This document shows positions 35,188 through 46,334 of a DNA stretch of 64,000 nucleotides, in pieces (position 1 is the stretch's first letter; each line of letters starts with the position of its first letter). The notes below the pieces were generated by a model, which was not told where the DNA came from, searched no databases, and saw only the letters and a list, made by a program, of their open reading frames with translations. The stretch covers positions 2,874,501 to 2,938,500 of the forward strand of contig CP126191.1 in the NCBI GenBank assembly GCA_030272155.1, read 5' to 3'. This DNA comes from Tetradesmus obliquus (taxonomy: Eukaryota > Chlorophyta > Chlorophyceae > Sphaeropleales > Scenedesmaceae). A program made the translations under genes and the position numbers.

Positions 35188-38100
35188 CTAGAAGGTGCCG
35201 CCGCGCTCCCAGTCGTAGCAGTCTCCCTTGGGCCTGCTGCCAGCCGCCAGCACTCCATCGATCGCCGCCAGGTCATCCGCGTCCAGCTCGAAGCCGAACA
35301 GACGCTGGTGGTCTGGCACATGGCTTGCATTGCGCGCCCCCAGGATGATGGCGGGCACTGCGGGGCGCTGCAGCACCCAGCGGCTAGCTACATTGGAGAT
35401 GGAGGTGCCGTGCTTGGCGGCCACCTGCTGCAGCACCTGCAGTGTACGGTGGCAGGTGCCAGAGATTGCAGTTTGTTCAAGCACGAGCGCGAGCAAAACA
35501 GTGTGCATGAACTGGGGGTGCAGCACTGGAGTGCCAGCAGGGCAGTGTGGTGGTTATGAAATTGGATAAGAGTGTACGGAGATGCTTTTGCGTCAGCTGT
35601 AGCAGGATGATGGCGGGCACTGCGGGGCGCTGCAGCACCCAGCGGCTGGCCACATTGGAGATGGAGGTGCCGTGCTTGTTCCCGATCTGCTGCAGCACCT
35701 GCAGAAAAACGGCACCAGAGGTTGCAGTTCATTAAGCATGGGCAAAAACGACAGGGTACACAGGACGGCGTTGCAGCAGCGGGAGTGTGAGGCAGGGCAG
35801 TATGGCAGTTGTGAAATTGGATAAGAGTGTACGGAGATGCTGTTGCGTCAGCTGAAGCAGGATGATGGCGGGCACTGCTGGGCGGCTCAGCACCCAGCGG
35901 CTGGCCACATTGGAGATGGAGGTGCCGTGCTTGTCGCCAACCTGCTGCAGCACCTGCAGCATAACAGTTAGGCAGCACTTGGTTGATTGTACACGCTGCA
36001 GCATGACTCTACAGCACATGCTTGTTGCACTTGTCACCAGCCCTGCGAACCAAGTGCTGGCCGTGTTTGTTCATGCGTTCATGTCAGCACGCAGGTTGCA
36101 GCATGCAGAACGCAGGTCTGCATACGGCTAGCTGTGCAAAACAACAGCAGTGCTGCGGTGTGCTGTACATGCGTATGCATGTACCACTCTCCCTCACCTG
36201 CAGCAGCTGCTGCAGCCAGCTCCAGCCGCCAGCCTGGCCCAGCACAGAGGCATACTTGCCCTTGCTGTACGTGTCAACGCTGACGTCCCTGACGCTCAGG
36301 TTCAGGTATTTGTCGCTCAAGAAGCCGCCAGCCACCACGCCATATGGCAGCAGCGACATGCCGTTGGCTTCACAGAAGGAGGCCATGACGTTGGCAGGCC
36401 GCCTGTCGAGCAGCGAGTACTGGACCTGCATGCGTGCCCAAGCACACGACCAAATGAAAGCGTTGGATTGGGCACGGTTGCTATGTATTGTACACACGGC
36501 CAAGCTGTTGCAGCAATGCCTGTGCTGGTGGAGTGATGCGTCTGCTGCCTATGCACTGGCAGTTGTGCGCACCTGGCCAGCAAGCAGCAGCTTCAGGACA
36601 TGAGCAAGCGGCAGCGTCGCACAGCGACAAAAAAGAATCCGTTTGCTGCACACAAACGAATGCCCTCCGTCCCTCTCTCTGCAGCGCTTGTGTCATGGTG
36701 CGGCACAGATCCTGCTCCAACTGCTGCTGCTGCCGCCTGCTCACCTGGTTGCTGGCCAGCTCTGCGCCCTTGCCGATCATCTTCTCAAGGCGCGGCACGT
36801 CAAAGTTGGTCACGCCCACCTGGCCAATCACACCCGCTGCTCTCAGCTCTGTCAGGTACAGCGCAGCGTCAACATACCTGGCAGCAGCAGCAGCAGCAGC
36901 AGCAGGTATAGCAGGCAAGCAGGCCAAGCTTGGCATGTCAGCATGCACAGGGTCAAACAGACTTGCAGCAGGCATGCCCAGCAGCGCAGCATGCAGCAGC
37001 AGGCATGCAGGCATGCAGGCAGAGGCACCGCCCAAACAAGCCCCACCCATCTGCTGGCCCTGCACGCTGCTGTTCACCTGCCATACGTTGTTCTACCGTT
37101 ATGTCATTTTCACATTGCCCACCTGTCATAGCCATAGTCCTGCCAGTAGAACTGCAGCAGGTCAATCTTGTCCACCCCTAGCCGCTGCCTGCTCACATCA
37201 ACTGCCGCTGCCACTGATGCCTTGCTGAGCGTGGCCATGTCCCTGCCGCTGAACACACAGTACTTGGTGGCAACCTGGCGGCAGCAGCAGCAGCGACGGC
37301 GGCGGCGGCAGCGGCAGCGGCGGCAGTTTTGCTTGCAAGCCCTTGCAGCATAAACCCCACGTGCATCTTCACACACAGCTTGCCCGTGCTGTGGCAGACA
37401 AGAACACCAACGTATTGTGTGCACCACAGTATTCACAAATGAAAGCACACCTGTCATGCAGAGTGGAGTTGCGCAGCCGCGGCCCCACCTGCACCTTGCC
37501 CTCAACTCGGGTGTGTAAGGTATGATACATGCACTGCTGCGCAGAATGAGGTTGTGCAGTACTACGTGCTGTACTTGTGTTGCGCTACGATGGTTATACG
37601 ACTTGATGCACTGCCTCACCTGCACCTTGCCCTTCAGCTCAGGGTTCTCTTTCAGGAATCGCCCGATTAGCACCTCGGCAGGCCCGTAGTGATCTGCAGC
37701 GGCAAAGCCGTGATTTGCAAGGCCGAAACGGCATAAAGTTTCTTGACGGCATTGAATTGCAGGCTGACAGCAACGGCAGAAGCGGCGTGAGGATTTATGA
37801 ACATATTGGACTAGGTAATTCCTGCTGCTGCTGACTCACCAGCAGCGTCGAAGGTGGTGATGCCAGCCGCTACAAAGTTGTTGAAGTCCTGCACAGAAGC
37901 AGCAGCAGCAGCGGCAGCAGCAGCAGCCTCTTGGATGCGCTGGATGTGCATGCATCGCTCAACACTGTGCCGGTGACGGTGTCATGCAACCGCTGTTGCT
38001 GCTGCAAGCCTTTGCAGCACAGCTGCCGTGCACATAACACAATGTACCGATATCTGAGATGTACCGCCTGCAGCCACTCACCCGCACAGCTGCTTCCCCG

Positions 38101-38534
38101 CCAGTCCTGTCTGTCTGCTTGTCACCTTTGTGACCTCCAGACAGCTGCCAGCAGCCCTTGATGACTTGGCTGACTTCAAAGCCAGCTGCGTTGGGTGCTA
38201 GCTGTACATGCGGCACCTGAGGCGATGTATCTGCCACTGCAGCTGCTGCACTGTCTCCTGCTAGAGCATAAGATGGGTTTACGCGAGTTGCTGCCAAACC
38301 TGCGGTCAGAGCGGCTGCAGAAACCCCAAGCTGCCGCTTAGTGGTGGTAGCACTTTGAGTGGTGCTGGTGCTACTGCTGCTGCTGCTGTTGCAGTCCTGC
38401 GTTTGGCCGTGAGAAGCGTGAGCAACGAGTGTCCGATCCGAAGACGAGGCTTTGATTGTTTTTGTCGTTGCAGGGCATCTTGTGCATGCCTGGAACGGCA
38501 ATGGCCCGGTCCTGTACTGGTGTAGCGAGTGCAT
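35188..38534 (-). CDS. Aldo-keto reductase, probably plastid-targeted
   Basis: Exons 38534-38082, 37888-37840, 37693-37620, 37274-37123, 36877-36745, 36425-36198 and 35436-35188 join in frame to 445 aa. The first ~100 residues are Ser/Thr/Ala-rich with a second hydrophobic stretch (GVSAAALTAGLAATRVNPSYA), as in plastid, perhaps thylakoid-directed, precursors. The (beta/alpha)8 fold follows: SQVIKGCWQLSGG, TTFDAADHYG (Asp165 and Tyr170 of the tetrad), VATKYCVF (Lys196), GVTNFDVPRLEKM, the NADP-binding end VPAIILGARNASHV. The tetrad His is not seen: the expected position reads LLQFYWQD, with Tyr235. The substrate is unknown; relatives are broad-range NADPH carbonyl reductases. The last intron holds two extra copies of the final exon's start (see 35600-35960). 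Confidence 0.93.
35436..35960 (-). repeat. Tandem copies of the AKR last-exon region (period ~260 bp)
   Basis: Three acceptor-plus-exon starts are present at 35953, 35698 and 35436, spaced 255 and 262 bp. Each reads CTGCAG|GTGCTGCAGCAG and encodes VLQQ followed by KHGTSISNVASRWVL and RPAVPAIIL. Intronic sequence also repeats (AAATTGGATAAGAGTGTACGG). Only the copy at 35436 continues into the conserved C-terminus. The other two run past the homologous exon without a consensus donor and stop at about 35732 and 35477. Confidence 0.92.
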
Positions 38535-39123
38535 CGCGTTGATGAGAACGACGAATGGAATAAAAGCGCCGTCAGCTTTGAATTCACCAACAGCTATTAC
38601 AGCACCAGCAGCACGAAGCTGGGCTGTGCCACCAGCAAACTTTGCACACCAAGGTTTCGGGTGACCAGGGCTTTACCAACAGGGATGCACTCGCCAAACA
38701 TGCGGAAACACTGCAGCAGAACGTGTCCTGCATGGTATTATCTATATGTGGATGCACTGCTGACCATGTTGCGGGGATGAGTGGGTGCTGCAGTGCCCTG
38801 CACTGCAGCTGCACTGCTCCCAGGTAATGAACAACCGATCCACCTGAAATATAGCCAGAACATTCTCAGAGACTTTACAATTCAGGGCCAGCAGATATCC
38901 CCAGGCCACACTGGCGTTGGCATCGGTGGCGTCTGCCAAGCCATTGCCACTTTGCAGCTGGCAGCCAGTGGCAGTGCCACACACCAGCTGACATGACACT
39001 CGATCATGCTCCCCGCCAACTTCTGAGATTTGCCTGCACGGGAATGCGCTACGACGCAGAGAACCTGTCGCACCAGCTGCAGCCACAGCAGGCAGCGCCA
39101 CACAATCTCATAATACGTACACC
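38535..39123. other. Intergenic between AKR promoter and UK-UPRT 3' end
   Basis: No coding signal. TTACA at 38875-38879 gives a minus-strand TGTAA about 245 bp past the UK-UPRT stop. Confidence 0.6.
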
Positions 39124-41804
39124 TCAGTCGCTGAAGTAGCGCTCCCCAAACTCTCCAATGCCCGGCACGATCCTGCAGTTCTCGTCCAGGCCCCTGTCTA
39201 TCTCGCTGGTGAGCACCTTCATGCCCGGGTAGCTGCCGCACAGCTTGTGGATGGCCTCAGGCGCGGCCACCATGCTCAGGAACAGGATCTTGTCCTGCTG
39301 CACGCCACGCGCCAGCAGCACCTGCAGCAGCAGTCCACGCAGTTGAAGCATGGTATTATGAGGCTGGGGGTCTTGCTTGTCTTGCTTGATTTGCGCTGTC
39401 TGGGCAAGCCACAGCTGGAGGTGAGACAGCAGAGGCTTCTGCACAACACATTGCCAGCAGCTGTACAGCAAGTTTGTCAAATGGAATGCAAGAACCCATA
39501 CAAGGGACCGGCGTGCAAGCTCACGCAAGTGCTTGGTGCCGCCACCTCACCTGCACCGCCCTGCATGCCGTGCACCCCGTGCCAACCAGCAGATCCAGCA
39601 ACAGCATGCTGAGTCGTCTGCCTGCTGCTAGCTCACATTTACCGGCCCTCCCCCAACCCTGCCTGCTGCCGTAACAGCTCACCTCCACCGCCCTGCATGC
39701 CGTGCGCCCCGTGCCCACCAACGGGTCCAGCAGCAGCACGTGGCGCTGCGCGATGTCGCTGGGCAGCCGCTCGTAGATGACCTCCTCCTCCTCGTGAGGG
39801 CCGTGCCTGACGAAGCAGCAGCAGTAACATCTCATATACAGATACCATGAAGAGTGTTTTGCAAACAACTGACATGTGGATAGCCTGCATGTGCCCAAAC
39901 ATGCGCGGGCGATTGATCATCACAGCTCACGCGCAGCCAGTGATCCCAGCCAAACAATGCCAGTGATCCCAGCCAAACAATGCCAGTGATCCCAGCCAAA
40001 CAATGCCAGTGATCCCAGCCAAACAATGCCAGTGATCCCAGCCAAACAATGCCTCTGGTGCGGCCAGCGCCACAGGTGAGAACATGCCACATACCCTACC
40101 ACATCCAGCACTGCCCAGGCTGCACGACGTGTCAAATTGCTCAGTTAATACAACTTGCCCGCGCACCTGTGCACCAGTATCTTGCCCAGCTTGATGCCCT
40201 GGCAGCACTCGCGCAGCGCCGTCTCCATGGCCTCACCGCTGCGGATGATGGACACCCCGCAGATGCCGCGCGTGAAGTCCACGCCCACGTAGCGGTGGCC
40301 TGCATGCATGGGGCAGCACACACCAGAGCAACAATGCCTGCAGTGAGAGGTACTGCGTTAAGACCATTCCCACGTAGCGGTGGCGTGCGGGGAGCAGCTC
40401 ATGTGCGTGAAGCAGCAGTGCACCCATAACGTGTGAGTGACAGCAGTGCTTTAACCAAGCATGCCCAAAGCTGCCCAATCCGTTGCCACCTACTGCTGCA
40501 GCAACACAGGCATGACGTTTATACAGCGACTTGGCACGCCTCAGAAAGGAAAGGCATAACCGACATAGAGAAAGCAGCTGTGCGTGTGGTAAGTCAACCC
40601 GCACACAGTACACAACGCACCCGTGGGCGTCCTAACGATCTTCCCCTGGAAGGGCAGGTGGCCCAGCCGCAACACCCTGAACCCTAGAACCCTGCAACCC
40701 TGCAACCCTGCAACCCTGGAGCCCTGGAACATGTGTTTCTTGCGCACCCGTGGACGTCTTGACGGTTTTCTCCGCCAAAAGGCAGGTGGCCCAGCCGCAA
40801 CACCCTACCCCCTACCCCCTAACCCTGAAACCTTTACAATGAAAGGTCAAACACAACGAAGCCACACAGCTGCCTGTACGTGCCACACGCACCGGTGGGC
40901 GTCTTTACGATCTTCTCCTGGAAGGGCAGGTGGCCCAGCCCAGCCTCCACGATGAGCCGGTTGAGCCGGTCCGCGTAGAACACAAAGTCGTTCTTGCTGC
41001 TGGAGGCATCACGGATGATGGTGTGCATGCCGCGGATCTGCGGGCGTTGTGGCGTTGCAGCGCATCCCAGCAGTGGCGGCAGGTGGCATGTAAACATCAC
41101 TCACTAGGCGTCATGGTGCATGCAGAGAGGCACGGCACGTCCAAAGGCACTTGAAAACACCCAGACGCTCCCCACCAGGAAGCAAACAGGGTGTGAGTGT
41201 TTTCTGCCCCACTTGCACCTGACAGATAGCCCTGAGCCGGCTGAAAGCACGATCTTATGTATCAACACAACACACATGGAAACATGCACGGAAGGTTAAA
41301 AGTAAGCTTGCCCGGCCCACCTGGAAGTTGCTGGGCAGCAGCTCCAGGTTGGGGTAGATGCGCAGCAGGTCGTGGCAGCGCAGCTTGAGGCTAATGTGCT
41401 GCGTGATGAGGTCGATGGCCACAAGGTTGTCGCCACGCTGCCAGGGGATGATGATGTCGGCGTAGCTGCGGCAGTGAAAAAGTAACAGTACATGTTGAGT
41501 CATTGGGTAGAGCACAGCAGGCTGGCAAAGTGGTGTGACTGCAGTGATAGCGCTGCAGCACATGTTGTGTGCTCCCTCCTCGATATACTCAGGGCACTTC
41601 AAAAATATAAAAGAATTGCTTGCAGTTTGTGCGGTGCGCCAGCCCACAGCTTGTTCCAACTTGACTCACCGCCTGCTGGGCGCCACGTACTGGTCAAAGG
41701 CTGGCTTCACAAAGATGGTGTACTGGTGGATCACACTGGCGATGTCGCGCCCGCGGTGCTGCACATCGCGCTGGATGCGCCGCGCCAGCCGCACATCGTC
41801 GTCT

Positions 41805-41837
<33 letters not shown>

Positions 41838-43548
41838 TGCATGTGGCAATATCACCAGTGTGCACGCGGCCCAGATAATGTACCGCCCGCGTACCTTTCA
41901 GAACACAAGCTCATCACAGCTGCAGCCTATGTACTACCTGCTAAGCACATCACAGGCCAGCTGCACAGCCAAGCACTGCACAGAGGTGGTGCCTGGACGA
42001 GCATCGCAGCACGACCTGTTGCACTTCTTTGCCCCGCTGTCCGCAACTGGCGAAATCTACCTGGCACAGATGACAACGCACCAGACATAGTCACCGCAAA
42101 CTGCAGTGAAATGCATCACAGTTGGTGTTGCTGGCCACAGGCCCCACCTGTGTCCACGTAGACCAGCATGTTGCAGTGTGCGCGCAGCTCCTGCATGTGC
42201 AGCACCAGGATGCCCTCCAGGATGATGACGTCAGCAGGCTCCACCTGGCGGCAAAGAGAAGAGAGGTAAACAGCAACTCTGTGAGAAAAGAAGGACACAG
42301 AGAGTAGAACTCACATGTTGGAAAGGGCTGCTGTTGTTGGTGAGCATCTTGTACCAACAGCAACAAGGCGGCAACACAAGCACGTCTGCGAAAGAGCAGC
42401 AGAGGCAGTAGATACTCTTACTAGCGGCTGCAATGAATGGCGTCAGCAGGCCCAACCAAGCAAACAGGTAAGACAAGCAACGGGGGCGGGATGTAGAGGA
42501 TTCACAGAGTTGGCCTCTGTGCAGCCCTTCTGTGTGAAGTCAGAGGCACCAGGTGCATCTCCAAATTGCGCATCACACCAGCCACACATCACACAGCCTC
42601 AAACCGCCGCCAGCAGCTGCAGCCGCTCACCTTGCGCGTCTCGCTGCCGCGCCTGTGCTGCGTGAAGTCGTAGGTGGGCACCTCGCAGTGGTGGCCCGCC
42701 TTGAGCTGCTCCAGGCACTCCAGCAGCGCAGGCGTGTCAAACGCATCCGGCGAGTCAAAGCTGCAGGCGGCATGGCGGTTACATTTGTTTGGTGACGTAC
42801 GAATGCAGCAACGGCCAGGGATCTGCTGCTGCTGCTGCTGCTGCGCAGATTGTAAACCTGTGTGCTGGCTGTAGAGTTCGTGCTGCACAGGTCAAGCATG
42901 CAGCATGTGTGCTGCCAGTGGTTGTGCTAGTGTGCGGAGGGTCACCATGAGGACAGTAGCAGCTCTCCGTACGATGAGCCAGGAGTGACGCGCGCTGCCG
43001 CTTCATCGATTTGGCTGTGCTGTTAGCGGCAACGCCCTGCCATTACTGCTGCAGCTGTGGCAGGACATGCTGCTGCCAACTGCTGCTAGCACACTCACTT
43101 GTAGTTTTCTACGTCCTGCATCTCCTCCTGCACAATGCACAATTGAGTACGGCAGGCAGCATGCGCAATACGGATAGTTTGTGTGTTTGCTTGATGTGCA
43201 GTGCACATCTTGTGCTCTGCAGTCAATGTGCCACAGCTCACAGCACACAGAGGCAGAGGTGCGAACTGTCGACTGCTGGTACGGGGAGTTACATGCACCA
43301 TCACACATGTCGTTAAGTGCACACACATTGCACTCTGTGCAGCCATGTGATGCCTCTGTTACCCTCCTGCTGGCCAGGCACCATCTTACACTGATCTGAC
43401 ATGTTATGACATGTTACGACGCGTGTTACCTCAGTGAGGCTCCTGTAGAAGCTGTCCTGGTTGAGCATGACCACGCACTGGTCATGCAGCCGCTGGATGA
43501 TCTTGTCACACACTGTGGTCTTGCCACTCGCTGACCACAGCAGCAGCG

Positions 43549-43593
<45 letters not shown>

Positions 43594-44265
43594 GGGGAGC
43601 AAGGTGAACTCCGCAGTCATTGTTTGGCAATGCCCCCTACAACGATTAGTGCAGCACATGCTGCGGTTATCCCAGCATCAGCTGTGACCAACGTACCAGT
43701 CTGCTGTGCGCGCATGTACCAAGCGCTCCACAATAATTCGCTTCTTCAAAGACTGTGATGCACAACAATTAGTGACGCTGATCACCACAACTGCATGCCA
43801 TGCTTTTCCATGCCTGCGCCCCTCACCTGTGCCGCCTGCTACGCCAATCACAAAAGGGCAGCGCCTGTTGCGCTCTCGGGGGCTCCTCCCTTCTGGGTCC
43901 TCCCCTTCCCGTAGCAGTAGCCCGCTGCCTGCACTGAACACATCTGCTGCTGACGAGGACGATCTGCTCAGCGTCAGCCCGTGCCCTTCTATTGACTGAT
44001 AGCCTGTTGCACCGCCACCTAAACTTGAGCTGGACCCTAGCCTAGGGCCTAAGAATCCGCCTCCTGTTGAGGGGCTACTGCCTGGCATGGGTGGTGGATG
44101 CGGGTGCCATGCAAAGTCTCTGCTGCTTCTGCTGTCTATGCGGTCTAGCCGGTCTATTCTGAGGGGACTGCTGGAGGCGTGTGGCGGGGCGCTGCCGCCG
44201 CCGCCGCTGCTGCTGCTGAGGAGGGGGCTGGTGTCTGGGGTGCCCTGCCGCTGCAGGGACGACAT
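39124..44265 (-). CDS. UKL: Bifunctional uridine kinase-uracil phosphoribosyltransferase
   Basis: Eleven exons (44265-43827, 43530-43430, 43127-43099, 42760-42631, 42244-42148, 41802-41670, 41465-41321, 41037-40893, 40299-40167, 39806-39683, 39321-39124) join in frame to 557 aa. Residues 1-135 are a Ser/Gly/Pro-rich extension, longer than in most plant homologues. The kinase domain has Walker A GVAGGTASGKTT (K150), [40 protein letters not shown] and [15 protein letters not shown]. The UPRT-like domain has [38 protein letters not shown], the PRPP loop [13 protein letters not shown] (D478), and ends [14 protein letters not shown]. The enzyme salvages uridine/cytidine and is predicted to salvage uracil with PRPP to UMP; in plants the UPRT activity of most isoforms is disputed. 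Introns contain copies of exon edges (40360-40830) and a 23-bp repeat. Confidence 0.97.
39938..40053. repeat. 23-bp tandem repeat, five copies, in a UK-UPRT intron
   Basis: CAGTGATCCCAGCCAAACAATGC recurs at 39938, 39961, 39984, 40007 and 40030, almost without change. It lies between the exons ending at 40167 and starting at 39806. Confidence 0.95.
40360..40835 (-). repeat. Copies of UK-UPRT exon edges plus telomere-like CCCTAA/CCCTG runs
   Basis: Two fragments (about 40617-40670 and 40742-40800) copy the 3' end of the exon 41037-40893, including CTGGAAGGGCAGGTGGCCCAG and the donor (G|GTGCG). A third fragment at 40366-40382 copies the 5' edge of the exon 40299-40167 (CCACGTAGCGGTGGC). Each of the two longer copies is followed by degenerate CCCTG/CCCTAA-type repeats at about 40672-40732 and 40799-40832. 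Confidence 0.85.
41803..41835 (-). repeat. (CAG)n run, CTG on the sense strand, abutting a 3' splice site
   Basis: About ten CAG triplets directly upstream (minus-strand sense) of the UK-UPRT exon that starts at 41802. Confidence 0.9.
43531..43593 (-). repeat. (CAG)n run, CTG on the sense strand, in UK-UPRT intron 1
   Basis: Interrupted CAG triplets fill the 3' end of intron 1, just before the exon encoding the Walker A lysine. Confidence 0.85.
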
Positions 44266-46334
44266 GGCTAGTTATGGCTGCCTGCTCCACGCTCGGGGGA
44301 CAAGGGCTGCTGCAAGCTGCTGCTGTGTAGGGCTTGCTGGTGCCAAATAGATTCGCAAGTCGTGCTAAGCTGCTACAGCATTGTGCTGCTTTTGCAGATA
44401 CCTGCGGTTGCGGGCATGCAGAACAGCAGCAGTAGGGTTGTTCGGTTTTGCGACAGGCGCAGCCTCTTCACGGCTCATGAACCAGCAGCGTGCAACCCAG
44501 GGTGGCTTTATTCATATGCCAGTGCACATAGGGCACCTAGGCCGTGTAATGGGGGCTGCTGCATGTGGTCACAGCATGCACCAAAGGGAGGTGCTGCTTA
44601 CGCAGGTGCAACTGGTGTTTAAGTGTCTTGACGTTCAATTTCCGCTTTTAAGTGCAACAAAAACTGCGCGATCTTTAATTTTTGTAGATCGCTGGCACTG
44701 TCCACGAGCAGGTTGTTGGTCAGTTCGATACAAGTTGAGATTCCCTGGTGTGTGTCACGCAGCAGGCGCAAGTAGGCACACAAAAACAACTTCAACTTGG
44801 TGTACGAACTTCGCGCATGCGTGCGGTTCACTGCGCCCTGCTGCCAAACGGCAGTGACACCAGGGTCTTGGAGCAGCAGAGCCCTTCAAGCAGTGTTATT
44901 GTGTCCACTCCAGAGGATTCGAAATATACATTACTAGACTCAGAAATTTTGACTCCATCAAGCTGTTAACAGTGATGCAAGCAACCTTATATACTTGGGT
45001 GTCCTGTGTTTCAGCAGCTGCATCGTAACACTGCGCTGGTCAGATCCTCATTGCCACTTACAATCAGCTTTGCCACATATTATTATACAAACACTGCGTC
45101 CCCAGCGTGAACCACGCATCCTGATATCATAGCAACAAAGAGGATCACAACCTTCCGGAAGGGATCCCCAAGCACAAGCCCAGCTCAGTCAGTGACACCC
45201 AGCTGACACTTGCAAGTGTCCAATTGGCCCAAGAAGCTCATTGACAAAGCTGTGCCAGAGGCAGCTGATGTAACATGCAAGCTGAAGCAGAAGAGACACG
45301 ATAAAATGTCTGACGAAAGGCAAGGGAAGCAAGCAATGACTGAATGTTGACAGCTGTGACATAGTCTGTACAGGCCTTGCCTTGTTCACTCATTCATGAA
45401 ATGTACTCGAGAACACTGTTAGCTCTCTGCCACCTTAGGTCACCGCGGCAGCAACAGAACACAGGAGTTGTAGACACAATTTCAAACAGCTGCCGGATCA
45501 CAGTACTGCTGGATCACAGTACTAGTACAAGACAATCACTTCCAGCGCATGAACAGCACTTTGCAAAGGCCTCTGTCTAAAAATGTGTGTGTATAGATTG
45601 TGCAGATTGCAGCAAAAACACAAAAAATGTGTTCCTTGCATCTGAATGAAGACTCACTGTGCAGGACAGCCTGTACACTGAGTTTGCAGTCAGTGGAGCT
45701 GTATTGGTGCGTAGAGACCCCACCAACAACACAGCACCACCAGCTGTACTTCATTGCCAGCATACGATTATTCAAGGCCGCAAGTAGTATCAGGAATGAA
45801 CTGCGCTAACTACGCTACTGTGATCGTTCACCAAAGCGTCATTTGCTAAAGCCTGAAACCATAAACCATCCTCTGTGGTGCATTCAGATGTGACTCATTA
45901 GGTCACAGTTGTCGTTACCGTCAATGTTCAGCCTCTTCTTGTGTTGAATTTGCGGAACCCGGCTGCTTGTAGTACGTGGCTGGACTGCCTCCAGCCCTTG
46001 TCAGGAGCAAAAGACGACAGCCAAGGCCTCATCTGCAGAACATTGCAGCAACATGCTTTTCACGCCCATGGTTGAATTGCTAATCGACCTCACATCCCTA
46101 CAGCGCTGCACTGAACAGTGTTGGCAGGCTGTTCAACACCTGCGGAAAACCCCACCCGCCAGCCATGTACAACTTTGAATGCTGCTGCTGGATGAATTCT
46201 GCTTGCGCAAGAACTGTGCTGCGGCATGCTTCACTACATATGGTTTCAATTGCAACAAACATGTGTTGCTTCAGCGCCTTGTCCAGAACCTCACCTGGAA
46301 AAGTTGCAGCAGCTTCCTCACGTGTTGCAGCCAC
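44266..46334. other. Intergenic, no gene recognised
   Basis: UK-UPRT promoter side on the left. 44640-45900 is more AT-rich than most of the window. A 78-codon frame at 46334-46098 (-) directly follows the stop of the Ala-rich gene in another frame (contains DKALKQHMFVAIETIC, TVLAQAEFIQQQHSKL). It could be 3' UTR or a missed final exon, but I cannot decide. Confidence 0.5.

Noticed and set aside
35477-36037. A second aldo-keto reductase pseudogene
   Set aside because: Only the last-exon start is repeated, in tandem inside the gene's own intron, so it is local exon duplication and not another gene.
39938-40053. CRISPR-like array
   Set aside because: The 23-bp copies are contiguous without spacers and lie in a eukaryotic intron.
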